Positions 9,311-17,404 of a stretch of DNA of 64,000 nt are shown in pieces; the stretch's first letter is position 1; each line of letters begins with the position of its first letter. The DNA is taken from NCBI GenBank assembly GCA_963744875.1, contig CAVUVQ010000002.1:620001-684000 (forward strand). Direction: 5' to 3'. The notes beneath the pieces were generated by a model. That model made no database searches and had not been told where the DNA came from. It worked only from the letters and a program-made list of their open reading frames with translations. This DNA comes from JACDAE01 sp963744875 (GTDB lineage: Bacteria > Chloroflexota > Ktedonobacteria > Ktedonobacterales > Ktedonobacteraceae). The translations under genes and the position numbers were made by a program.

Positions 9311-10147
9311 ATGATGAATCAACGCGTAATCCTGATGCTGCGCCATGTTGCAGTAAAATTAGGCGTCCTGTTTCTCGTTGCAGCGTTTGCTGTACAGGCT
9401 TTGCCAGTTGCAGCAGCACCGGCTGATAATGCATTCGTACGTGTTGTACACGCTTCACCAGCGGCGGGTGACGTGGATGTTTTTGTCGATGGTGGAAAAT
9501 TATTGAGCAATTTTGCCTTCGGTACTGTGACAGGTTATGTAGCAGTGCCGGCTGGTCCGCATCGTATTCAAGTTGCACCAGCAGGGAAAGGTATTGGTGC
9601 CTCGGTCATCAACCAGACGGTGTCAGTAGATGCTGGTGCCATTTATACAGTCGCTGCGATTGGTACTGACGCGAATAGCTTTGGCCTGGCAGCCTTTAGC
9701 GACAACAACCTGATGGATCCCAGTCAGGCGAAAGTTCGTGTCTACCATCTTTCTCCCAATGCTGGCCCTGTGAATGTAGCTGCTGGTGGCAATACGGTGA
9801 TTACCGCACTTACCTATAAAAATGCCAGTGATTACCTCAGCGTGGCTCCTGCTGCCTATACCTTTAATGTAACGGCGACGAGTGCCAACGCAACCGTCCC
9901 TGTTTCTGCTACGTTGAGCGCAGGTACCGTCAATAGCGTCTTTGCCGTCGGTTTGTTTAAAGGCAGCCCTGCTCTCAAGTTCGTGTTGGCGACCGTCAAT
10001 GGCACCCCCGGTATGCCCGGTACTGGTAGTGACCCACGTCCTCTTGCGCCTGCCAGCACTCCTTTCCTTCCCGAACTTCTGGGCATTATGGCCCTCGTGT
10101 TGATTGGGTCCGGCGTTGCAGCGCGTCGCTTTGTTGGGAAACGCTAA
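9311..10147 (+). CDS. Exported DUF4397 protein with C-terminal membrane anchor / possible sorting signal
   Basis: 278 residues. Signal peptide 1-36 (ends PVAAAPA), then two DUF4397 beta-sandwich repeats (VRVVHASPAAGDVDVFVDG; VRVYHLSPNAGPVNV). A Pro-rich linker leads to a C-terminal hydrophobic helix (~250-270) and basic tail RRFVGKR. That tail layout is the shape of a cell-wall sorting signal, but no LPXTG is present; the nearest candidates are LPELLG and the LAPAST upstream. The next gene encodes a sortase, so it may be its substrate (inference). Two adjacent ATGs follow GGAGAG; the first is used. Confidence 0.85.
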   Translation: MMNQRVILMLRHVAVKLGVLFLVAAFAVQALPVAAAPADNAFVRVVHASPAAGDVDVFVDGGKLLSNFAFGTVTGYVAVPAGPHRIQVAPAGKGIGASVINQTVSVDAGAIYTVAAIGTDANSFGLAAFSDNNLMDPSQAKVRVYHLSPNAGPVNVAAGGNTVITALTYKNASDYLSVAPAAYTFNVTATSANATVPVSATLSAGTVNSVFAVGLFKGSPALKFVLATVNGTPGMPGTGSDPRPLAPASTPFLPELLGIMALVLIGSGVAARRFVGKR

Positions 10148-10183
10148 AAGTAGGTCCAGTGCGCACGAAAATGCGTATACTAT

Positions 10184-10226
10184 TATGGAGGCTCGTGGGA
10201 GCATTATCACCTCGTGAGCCTCCATA
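10184..10226 (+). terminator. Stem-loop after the DUF4397 gene
   Basis: Inverted repeat TATGGAGGCTC / GAGCCTCCATA (10184-10194, 10216-10226), 37 nt after the stop. No long T-run follows, so it may only be a partial terminator or an mRNA-stabilising stem before the sortase gene. Confidence 0.5.
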
Positions 10227-10318
10227 CTTGAGAAATTCTTAGCTGGTAGGTAAAATGTGGAGAGTCAGATTCTAGCAAAAATGAGAACTCTAATTATTGA
10301 TCTAAGGAAATATCGTGT

Positions 10319-10936
10319 ATGTACACCATAAGAAAAGCGTTTTGTTTGTGCCTTTGTCTACTGGCACTCAGTGCGTGCGGTACAACAACACTCTCTGCGT
10401 CACCCATGCCTGTGCCTACAGCGCACAAACCCACCCCTACATTTGCCACAACTCCTATCGTACCTGCAGTGACGCCAACCCCAACTATGAGTAATCCAAG
10501 CCGCTTGCTTATTCCCAGTATTGGAGTTGATGCGCCAGTAGAAAATATCGGCGTATTATCTAATGGAGATCTCGCTACACCAACGCAGAATCCATGGGAG
10601 GGCGTGGGCTGGTACCATCTAGGACCCCATCCCGGTGAAAATGGAAGCGCGGTCATTGCTGGACACCTTGATCGTCCGGGAGGAGCGCCTGCGGTGTTCT
10701 GGAACTTACGCAATATGCAACCAGGCGATATCGTGACCGTGTTTGCTGGAAAGAGTGCCCCATTGCGTTTTCGGGTGACGCAGGTAGCTTCTTATCCCCC
10801 CAACCAGGCACCATTGCAAGAGATATTCGGGAATTCCGGAGGGAAGTATCTGAATTTAATCACCTGCGCTGGTGATTGGATTCCTAGCCAGCATCAGACG
10901 ACACTGCGCCTCGTCGTGTACACTACATTGATTTAA
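10319..10936 (+). CDS. Sortase, class F-like, with lipoprotein-type signal
   Basis: 205 residues. N-terminal signal with LSAC lipobox (Cys20), a Pro/Thr-rich spacer (~28-60), then a sortase domain: RLLIPSIGVDAPVE, catalytic His in VIAGHLDRPGG, nucleophile Cys in LNLITCAGDW and Arg in TTLRLVVYT. The length and the single catalytic domain fit the compact class E/F sortases of high-GC Gram-positives and Chloroflexota. The enzyme would transpeptidate proteins at the outer membrane face. The DUF4397 gene immediately upstream is a candidate substrate. A lipid anchor on a sortase is unusual, since most use an N-terminal transmembrane helix. Confidence 0.88.
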   Translation: MYTIRKAFCLCLCLLALSACGTTTLSASPMPVPTAHKPTPTFATTPIVPAVTPTPTMSNPSRLLIPSIGVDAPVENIGVLSNGDLATPTQNPWEGVGWYHLGPHPGENGSAVIAGHLDRPGGAPAVFWNLRNMQPGDIVTVFAGKSAPLRFRVTQVASYPPNQAPLQEIFGNSGGKYLNLITCAGDWIPSQHQTTLRLVVYTTLI

Positions 10937-10951
10937 CAGGCTAAGAGAAGC

Positions 10952-10982
10952 GCCAGGAGCAAATAAGGTCCTGGCATTATTT
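10952..10982. terminator. Terminator between convergent genes
   Basis: GCCAGGA (10952-10958) pairs with TCCTGGC (10969-10975) and is followed on the plus strand by ATTATTTTATT. It ends the sortase transcript and lies at the 3' end of the minus-strand coiled-coil gene. Confidence 0.7.
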
Positions 10983-11503
10983 TATTCGAGCAGAAAGCTT
11001 CCCATCAATTCACGCCGCAATGCCGCCTTTTTCTCCTCATCGATCTGTTCCTGTTGCTGATCTCTGCTTGGGCCTTTCCAGACAGCCATCGGAGAGGTTG
11101 AAGTGGCGGCAAACTCGTCAATCATAATCTCTTCCAGGAAGGTTGGTGCTTTTTTCTGCTCTTCCTTCTCTGTCGCAGGATTTTCTACAGGAGGTAGTTC
11201 CATCGTAGGAGCAAATTCAGCCATTTCTTCGTGGTTGCTCGTATTCGATACGGGCACTTCTGGCGCTGGAGTTGTAGACGGTGCAAAGTCTTGTTGCTGC
11301 ACACGTGTAACAAAAGCTTGCGGTGCGGGTATTTCTCCCCGTAGTGGGAAGCGCTCCCCGGCGATTTCGATGAAAATACCGTGTCCTGCCCTTAAATCTG
11401 CAAGCTGACGACGTAACTCGCGATTTTCTTCCTCTAGCTTATCCATCATCAGTTTTTGTTCTATTACTGCCTGTGCGATGGAATCGAAGCCATTACCAAC
11501 CAT
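10982..11503 (-). CDS. Hypothetical coiled-coil protein
   Basis: 173 residues; I do not recognise the family. Residues ~15-42 form a short coiled coil (KLEEENRELRRQLADLRAG) followed by a small beta-like segment (IFIEIAGERFPLRG) and a long acidic, Pro/Glu-rich disordered tail with a short helical end (EEKKAALRRELMGSF). No signal peptide or membrane helix. The start at 11503 has AAGGAG upstream. Such proteins often act as oligomeric adaptors, but nothing here fixes a function. Confidence 0.7.
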   Translation of the reverse strand: MVGNGFDSIAQAVIEQKLMMDKLEEENRELRRQLADLRAGHGIFIEIAGERFPLRGEIPAPQAFVTRVQQQDFAPSTTPAPEVPVSNTSNHEEMAEFAPTMELPPVENPATEKEEQKKAPTFLEEIMIDEFAATSTSPMAVWKGPSRDQQQEQIDEEKKAALRRELMGSFLLE

Positions 11504-11868
11504 TATATATTTCTCCTTCGTCGTACATACCCGTAGCTGAATCCTTACATTATTACCGGGTTATTGATGTATTTCCTATAATTAACACTATTATAGAGGA
11601 ATATAATTCTTACTACCATGGTATAGAAACGTATCAATCGCAACGTGGTAACAATGCTTGTGCTTGCCCACGGCTCTTATACAAGCAAAAACTGCTTTGC
11701 CACATGACCTGAATAGGCTCCTATTCAAATAAACTGTATCTGAAGACAAACTGGCGGAATATTTTCACCAGAGGCAACTCCGTGGTACAATACAGCCATC
11801 AGTACCGAATACTCCGTCCAAACCTTTTTAAGATAACTTTTAAATAGACTCGAAAGGAAATACACACG
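11504..11868. other. Intergenic gap before the aldolase gene
   Basis: About 365 bases between divergent genes. No convincing ORF and no GTAGGGG repeat copy seen. A weak promoter-like pair (TTTTCA, 18 nt, TACAAT at about 11789-11794) lies ~75 nt before the aldolase start. Confidence 0.4.
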
Positions 11869-12792
11869 ATGAACGATCGCGTTCGCGAAATTTTAAGTTG
11901 GTACTCTAGTGAAAACGCTGGTGTGCGTACCAATCTTGCTCGCCTCCTGAATCATGGTCGCCTCGCTGGCACTGGCAAGCTAGTCATTCTGCCTGTCGAC
12001 CAGGGTTTTGAACATGGCCCGGCCCGTAGTTTTGCTCCCAATCCAGCCGGTTATGATCCAGGATATCATTTCCAGTTGGCAATTGAGGCTGGTTGTAATG
12101 CATATGCCGCTCCTCTAGGCTCCCTTGAGGCGGCTGTCGACGATTTTGTCGGCGACATTCCACTTATCCTCAAGTGCAACAATCATGACACCCTCCTTGA
12201 TGAGAAGGATCCTATCTCAGCCATTACTTCTGGCGTGGAAGATGCTTTGCGCCTCGGTTGTGTCGCAGTTGGTTTCACTATTTATCCAGGATCAGCCGAG
12301 CGTAATCTGATGTACGAGCAGTTGCGCGAACTGGCCGCTGAGGCGAAGGCTGCTGGTCTTGCCGTCGTCGTGTGGTCATATCCACGTGGTAATGGCATTA
12401 GCAAAGAGGGCGAGACCTCCATTGATGTCGTGACCTACGCCGCTCAGATTGCGGCTCAACTGGGTGCGGATATCATCAAAGTAAAACTCCCCAGCGCCCG
12501 TGTGGAACTACCCGAGGCCCAGAAGGTCTATCAGAAGTATGAGATTCCTGTCTCAACGCTGACTGAGCGCGTACATCACGTCATTCAAAGCTCCTTCAAT
12601 GGTCGCCGCATCGTGATTTTCTCCGGTGGTGCGACCGCTGCTGATGATCAGGTCTTTGATGAGGCGCGTGCTATTCGCGATGGCGGCGGCTTCGGTTCGA
12701 TCATTGGCCGCAACTCGTTCCAGCGCAAACGTGAAGACGCCGTGAAGTTCCTCAACACAATCATGGGTATCTACGATGGTTCGGTCAAATAA
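11869..12792 (+). CDS. fbaB: Class I fructose-bisphosphate aldolase (DhnA/FbaB type)
   Basis: 307 residues, close to the usual size of archaeal/bacterial DhnA-type aldolases. Recognisable motifs: LPVDQGFEHGP near the N-terminus, the Schiff-base Lys region GADIIKVKLP and the phosphate-binding end IVIFSGGATAADDQ and GGFGSIIGRNSFQR. Catalyses reversible cleavage of fructose 1,6-bisphosphate into glyceraldehyde-3-phosphate and DHAP in glycolysis/gluconeogenesis. RBS GAAAGGA sits upstream of the ATG. It stands alone, followed by a long hairpin. Strong codon regularity suggests high expression. Confidence 0.92.
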   Translation: MNDRVREILSWYSSENAGVRTNLARLLNHGRLAGTGKLVILPVDQGFEHGPARSFAPNPAGYDPGYHFQLAIEAGCNAYAAPLGSLEAAVDDFVGDIPLILKCNNHDTLLDEKDPISAITSGVEDALRLGCVAVGFTIYPGSAERNLMYEQLRELAAEAKAAGLAVVVWSYPRGNGISKEGETSIDVVTYAAQIAAQLGADIIKVKLPSARVELPEAQKVYQKYEIPVSTLTERVHHVIQSSFNGRRIVIFSGGATAADDQVFDEARAIRDGGGFGSIIGRNSFQRKREDAVKFLNTIMGIYDGSVK

Positions 12793-12840
12793 CCTGTATT
12801 GTTCGTGTTCATCATGGCTCTCCGTCCATTAAAGAAATGT

Positions 12841-12909
12841 GGGGTAGGAGCGTCACCCAATACCGTTTTTCTCGCTATTTAAACGATTATTGGGTGACGC
12901 TCCTACCCC
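12841..12909. repeat. Perfect 22-bp hairpin repeat downstream of the aldolase gene
   Basis: Arms GGGGTAGGAGCGTCACCCAA plus TA (12841-12862) and its exact complement (12888-12909), 25-nt loop. It belongs to the GTAGG(G/A)GCGTCACC subfamily; minus-oriented one-sided relatives occur near 34760 and 41140. It may also act as the aldolase terminator. Confidence 0.75.
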
Positions 12910-13021
12910 GCTTGCCATCCTCATTGATAAACTTCGCTTTTTGATCGTGCTATCGTGTAAGTGATAGTAGTAATTTCTACCGATACATTTTTGTGATCTT
13001 TTCCCCGGCCCTGGAGGCGTT

Positions 13022-13417
13022 ATGCGTCGCACTGTTTATATATTACTATTCTGTTTATTTATGGGGTATCTCGCATGTTTTAGCAAGCTTACCCAGACTG
13101 CTTTAGCTGCCCCACGAGTACTCAAAATACACTATGTTATCTTGTCGTCTGAAATACAGACGTACGATCACCATGCTTATAAAGAGCATATTTTCGTGAT
13201 GAAGCACCAGTTGGATACGACCTTTTATTTATCCGAGAATGGGGTAGGAAAGGCGTCCCAAAGCAATTTTTTGCGGAATGCCCATGCTTCAGGTGCCTCT
13301 TCTCAACACAAGTTTGGCTTCCCCTGGCCTTTGATAAAAGCGTTTGATATATCGTCCTTATGGAAACAACAGCGTGATAAACAAAAGAAAAAAGATGTGT
13401 ATGATTACGGAGAGTAA
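13022..13417 (+). CDS. Small exported hypothetical protein upstream of a histidine kinase
   Basis: 131 residues. A clear signal peptide (MRRTVYILLFCLF..., cleavage near ALAAP, residue ~30), then a Lys/His/Tyr-rich mature part with no family match and a very basic end (KQQRDKQKKK). RBS GGAGG upstream. It ends 21 nt before the MASE4 kinase gene, so the two are probably co-transcribed; it could be a secreted or periplasm-side accessory of the kinase (inference). Codons ~73-86 overlap a degenerate copy of the GGGGTAGGA..GCGTC repeat, suggesting a repeat fragment inside the frame. Confidence 0.6.
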   Translation: MRRTVYILLFCLFMGYLACFSKLTQTALAAPRVLKIHYVILSSEIQTYDHHAYKEHIFVMKHQLDTTFYLSENGVGKASQSNFLRNAHASGASSQHKFGFPWPLIKAFDISSLWKQQRDKQKKKDVYDYGE

Positions 13418-13438
13418 TAACTGGAGCAGAGTGACTCT

Positions 13439-15061
13439 ATGTCTATCACACAATTGAAATCAGACTCTTCTCGTAAAAGTAACCCCTTAAAAGTGCAGCC
13501 TCCACGTGAGGAAATACACAGCCTGAATAGTACAAAAACAACTGTACTACATCGTCGTATTGCCTTGTTCGTCAGCGTTCTGTTGATCCTCTTTTGCCTG
13601 GCTGCCTATCGTTATGCGACCATAGGCGGCCCCAGTCAGCCTGCCTTCGCAGTGATATTTACCGTTCTAACTATCTTTGCCGCCCTGCTGACTGCGGATT
13701 TACTTTTAGGCCAGTTTCTCAGTACTCGTCTGCCCTCCTTAGCGATCCTTGGTGGCATTTACCTTTATGTCAGCTTGATCAACATTCCTTATCTCTTGAC
13801 GCTTCCTAAAGCTTTCTCGACCTATGGTTTATTCAATGCTGGCTTATATGCGCCAAGCTGGCTCTGGATATTCTGGCAGGTTGGTTATTCGTGTGGTATC
13901 TTTGTCTATGTGCTGATTGAGAGGCACTACACGACGATGCAACTCTCTCAGAGAACGACGAAACGCGTTTTCCTCTTCCTCATACTTGCTATTCTCTTCC
14001 TTGTACTCATTTTTTCTTTTATCGCGATCGATCCATATCACCTGTTACCAGATATATTGAATAGAAATCCCCCGCCGGTCCTTATTCCTTTTGTGAGTGT
14101 CTTCGTGTTCAGTTTAAACGGTTTGATGTGCCTCAGTGCATTTTTTCTGCTACGTAGTCAGAAGGTCCTGCATCTTTGGCTGCGTGTCAGTATATTAGCA
14201 TCATTTATAAACGTCTCTTTGAGCTTATACGCTGGTGGGCGATATAGCATTGGCTGGTATGTATCGCGGGTAGATGGATTAATGACGGCTATCTTTGTCC
14301 TCTATGCACTATTCCATGAAATCAATAAAATGTATATGTGGCTGGCCTTACAAAACGAAAAATTGGTAGTGCAGAACCGTATTCAGAGCGACTTTCTCTC
14401 CGTCGTTGGACACGAATTTAGAACGGCACTGACCGGCATTCTGGGGTTCAGTGAAATGATACGCGAGGGCAGTCTGGACAGTGATGATACGCAAGAATAT
14501 GCAGACGATATTCACAATGATGCGATCCGATTGACGCGCCTGATCAATGATCTCCTTGATCTGGAACGTATGAAATCGGGGCATGTAGAGATGAATTGGG
14601 AGCAGGTAGTCATAAATGCCCTCTTGCACGAGAATGTTACACGTGCTCTCATTGGCTCACAGCGGGGTCAGATCCAGTTTGAACTGGATGAAGATATTCC
14701 TCTCATCCAGGCAGATAGTGATAAGCTTACGCAGGTTATCACAAATCTTATCACGAATGCTATCAAATATTCGCCCGCCGGGGGCACAATTCTAGTAGGC
14801 AGCAAGTGGGAAGATGGCAATGTTCATTTTTTTGTGGAGGACCATGGTATTGGTGTTCCAGCAGAAGAAATGGAGCAGATCTTTGAACGCTATGCCCGTG
14901 TAGAGTCAAAAGCAACCCGCTACATCGGAGGCACTGGACTGGGATTACCGATTGTACGCCAGATTGTCGAAATGCACCACGGGAGCATCTGGGTGGAGAG
15001 CACCATGGGAAAAGGCTCCACTTTCCATGTTGTTATACCCGCATCCCCTTCAGGTGGTTAA
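13439..15061 (+). CDS. MASE4-type membrane sensor histidine kinase
   Basis: 540 residues. Seven to eight hydrophobic helices (~40-285) resemble the MASE4 sensory domain, including LLLGQFLSTRLPSLAILGGI and the WLWIFWQVGY segment. No HAMP domain. HisKA follows with the H-box SVVGHEFRTALTGILGFS, then the ATPase: N-box NLITNAIKYSPAGG, G1 box VEDHGIGVP and G2 box GGTGLGLPIVRQI. The catalytic core is closely similar to the kinase at 29511, so the two are paralogues with different sensors. No regulator is adjacent, hence an orphan kinase. Follows the small exported protein by 21 nt. Confidence 0.9.
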   Translation: MSITQLKSDSSRKSNPLKVQPPREEIHSLNSTKTTVLHRRIALFVSVLLILFCLAAYRYATIGGPSQPAFAVIFTVLTIFAALLTADLLLGQFLSTRLPSLAILGGIYLYVSLINIPYLLTLPKAFSTYGLFNAGLYAPSWLWIFWQVGYSCGIFVYVLIERHYTTMQLSQRTTKRVFLFLILAILFLVLIFSFIAIDPYHLLPDILNRNPPPVLIPFVSVFVFSLNGLMCLSAFFLLRSQKVLHLWLRVSILASFINVSLSLYAGGRYSIGWYVSRVDGLMTAIFVLYALFHEINKMYMWLALQNEKLVVQNRIQSDFLSVVGHEFRTALTGILGFSEMIREGSLDSDDTQEYADDIHNDAIRLTRLINDLLDLERMKSGHVEMNWEQVVINALLHENVTRALIGSQRGQIQFELDEDIPLIQADSDKLTQVITNLITNAIKYSPAGGTILVGSKWEDGNVHFFVEDHGIGVPAEEMEQIFERYARVESKATRYIGGTGLGLPIVRQIVEMHHGSIWVESTMGKGSTFHVVIPASPSGG

Positions 15062-15117
15062 AAAAGTGCAGCAACGGTATTATGTTTTTTATAATTATCG
15101 TTGCCTGCACTTTTTTA
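15061..15117. terminator. Bidirectional terminator
   Basis: An A-tract, then AGTGCAGCAACG paired with CGTTGCCTGCACT, then a T-tract. This is symmetrical enough to end both the kinase transcript (plus) and the flippase transcript (minus, stop at 15115). Confidence 0.8.
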
Positions 15118-16932
15118 ATGTTTCTGATCCACTGGCTTGCTTGCTGCAAACCAGCGCAAATAGCGTGTGAGCCTTGTATTCAATCCCCCCAGCATCGTCA
15201 TATCCTCTGCAGTCAACGGCTTGAGCAGCAGCAGCAACCCCGTACAGAGCACCAGGAAGAGGCAACCAGAGAGTCCCAGCAAAATGCGGCTCGTCGGATG
15301 CCATAAAATTCCTGGCAACGCCGCGATCGTTAGTGCCAGCAGGAAGCGTATCGTAAATCCCAGCGGGTATTTGTGCGGAAGAGCATTCCATAGAAAAGCT
15401 AACATCAATACACCAGTGATAATGCGCGAGATGCCATCCGCAATTAACGCGCCAGCGGCTCCGTAATGCGGAATAAGCACTATCCCCAGGATAACCACCC
15501 CTACCAGTCCAGCCCACTCACTCAGCACAACCAGGCGTGCTCTCCCGGTAACGTAGAGTGCGTATTGGTTAATTGTGGTCCCTAGAATACGCGCGAAAAT
15601 ATTGAAAAAGAGAAAGATGGCGAAGAGTGGTCCCACCGCCAGGTAGCGCGTGCCATAGAGCGCCTGCACAATGTTTGCCGAGTTGAACAGGCAGAAGATG
15701 AGGCCGGGCGCAGCCAGCAGCGTCTCGATTTTCACCAGCGCCTGCCAGGAGCGCGAGAGCCTCTCGTTGTTACTCCCCACGAATGCCGCAGCAAGTGCCG
15801 CACTGGCCACACCGCCGAACCCAGTAACAAGCAGAAGATTGGCCCCATCCGCAAGTTGAAATGAGAGATTGAAATAGCCCGTATTGATGCGACCCACGAC
15901 TGCCGTGATGGCAAAGACGCCGAGCAGAATGACTGAAATCTGTTTCAGTAAAGCACCTTGAATCAGATTGGTCTGCCATGCAGAAAGGCTCAGGCGAATC
16001 AGTGGCATGAGGGGTTGCTTGTAAGTTGCACCACGCGTAAAAATAAACTTTGCCTGCCAGAGGATAAATGCAGTGGCGTTGAGGAGAGAGCAGACTGCCA
16101 GCGTCCACAATACGCTATTAATACCCCATCCTAATTGTAATACTATGAAGCTTATACCCAGCACCGCTACCTGCGTTAAACTTCCAATCACGAAAACGAT
16201 GCGGATGCGCATCAATCCAGCACACACAGCCTGGAGCAAACTGGCAATACTGCTGCCCAATACGTAGAGCGCAACAGGCGTGATATGCGACAGGAGGACC
16301 GGATCACGCAGCGCTGCTGCAACACCCGTTGCCCCGGAAATAGGGATCGCAGCCATCACCGTTGCAACCCCAGGCATCCCAAACAGCAGGACGCTCGTAA
16401 CAATAACTACGATGAGCGTACGCAGTAACAACAAGCGCCTGACCAACAGTGCAGCCGAGGCTTCACCATGCTCGGCAAAGATGCGCGGAACGTACGTTGT
16501 GGTCGCGTCTTCCATACCGAAGGCGAATATGTAGAGAATGGTATTATATGCAGTCTGAGTAATGGCGTAGATGCCATATTCCTCAGTCGGAACCTTGCGC
16601 GTGATGATAATTGTTAGTAAGAAAAGTGAGATCAGGAACCAGAAGCCATAGATCTGGTTCAACAGGTAATTGCCAGGTGTACGCTGTAGCAAACGTCTTG
16701 CTTCAGTCTCGCCCTGGGGCATTCCTGCCGGGAGAGTATTCTCTAAGGTGCCCGGTGATGTTGTTGGGGGGTCTGTTGACAGACTTTCTGGTTCATTTTG
16801 TCGAATATTCAATCCATCCTCGCTTCCCATAATGCGCCCACCTTCGTTCGTCGCCGTCGCCAGAGCAAAACCCGCTAACTGATCAGTAGGTACGCGTATC
16901 AAACGCGCAGGGCGTAACTTTATTTTTTGCAT
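15115..16932 (-). CDS. Polysaccharide (Wzx/MVF-like) flippase family membrane protein
   Basis: 605 residues. A ~85-residue cytoplasmic N-terminal extension is followed by about 14 predicted membrane helices in the layout of the polysaccharide biosynthesis/oligosaccharide flippase superfamily, starting NYLLNQIYGFWFLISLFLLT with the typical VPTEEYGIYAI loop. Likely exports a lipid-linked glycan or related precursor across the membrane. Nine bases separate it from the upstream small membrane gene, and the GH3 gene lies before that, suggesting one minus-strand transcript for envelope glycan work. The exact substrate cannot be read. Confidence 0.8.
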   Translation of the reverse strand: MQKIKLRPARLIRVPTDQLAGFALATATNEGGRIMGSEDGLNIRQNEPESLSTDPPTTSPGTLENTLPAGMPQGETEARRLLQRTPGNYLLNQIYGFWFLISLFLLTIIITRKVPTEEYGIYAITQTAYNTILYIFAFGMEDATTTYVPRIFAEHGEASAALLVRRLLLLRTLIVVIVTSVLLFGMPGVATVMAAIPISGATGVAAALRDPVLLSHITPVALYVLGSSIASLLQAVCAGLMRIRIVFVIGSLTQVAVLGISFIVLQLGWGINSVLWTLAVCSLLNATAFILWQAKFIFTRGATYKQPLMPLIRLSLSAWQTNLIQGALLKQISVILLGVFAITAVVGRINTGYFNLSFQLADGANLLLVTGFGGVASAALAAAFVGSNNERLSRSWQALVKIETLLAAPGLIFCLFNSANIVQALYGTRYLAVGPLFAIFLFFNIFARILGTTINQYALYVTGRARLVVLSEWAGLVGVVILGIVLIPHYGAAGALIADGISRIITGVLMLAFLWNALPHKYPLGFTIRFLLALTIAALPGILWHPTSRILLGLSGCLFLVLCTGLLLLLKPLTAEDMTMLGGLNTRLTRYLRWFAASKPVDQKH

Positions 16933-16940
16933 AATTTATT

Positions 16941-17390
16941 TTAACTTATTTTAAAAAAATGTCGTATCAGCCAGCCAATCCCTCCTAGTGCGGCGAATAA
17001 TTCAAGGACACTGACATTGGCGGTGACGTGATCGGACGAAACCAGATAGAACACACCAACTTTAAACGTGGCCGCAATGACAAACATCCCCAGCCCAAGC
17101 CACGCCGGCAATGTCGCGCACAGTAACGCACGCTGCCAGCTACGACATAACAATCCAATAAACGTTGGTAAGAGGTAAATCAGTGCAGTAATCAGCGGCG
17201 CAATTGCAGATGGGAATGGTCCATTCAGCGCGGCACCAGTGGAATGCGGTAGTAGCCGCGTCCATAACTGAGCCGGAACTAATGCCATCGTGACGAGAAG
17301 AGTCTCTACTATAACCATCCCGACAATAATATTATCTGAAGTACGCCAGTTTCTTTTCATCTCTGTTTTGCTGGTACTTGATGCAATCAT
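16941..17390 (-). CDS. Four-helix membrane protein of unknown function
   Basis: 149 residues with four hydrophobic segments (~22-43, 62-82, 88-112, 122-143) and a short polar N-terminus. I do not recognise the family. It sits 14 nt after the GH3 gene and 8 nt before the flippase gene, so all three are likely co-expressed. The even hydrophobic spacing suggests a small transport or scaffold subunit, but no motif supports a specific role. Confidence 0.7.
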   Translation of the reverse strand: MIASSTSKTEMKRNWRTSDNIIVGMVIVETLLVTMALVPAQLWTRLLPHSTGAALNGPFPSAIAPLITALIYLLPTFIGLLCRSWQRALLCATLPAWLGLGMFVIAATFKVGVFYLVSSDHVTANVSVLELFAALGGIGWLIRHFFKIS

Positions 17391-17404
17391 CCGCAGTAGC
17401 CCCC

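Noticed and set aside
9623..10225. 200-codon minus-strand ORF over the DUF4397 gene
   Set aside because: Opposite strand of a clear coding gene, low-complexity translation, no RBS.
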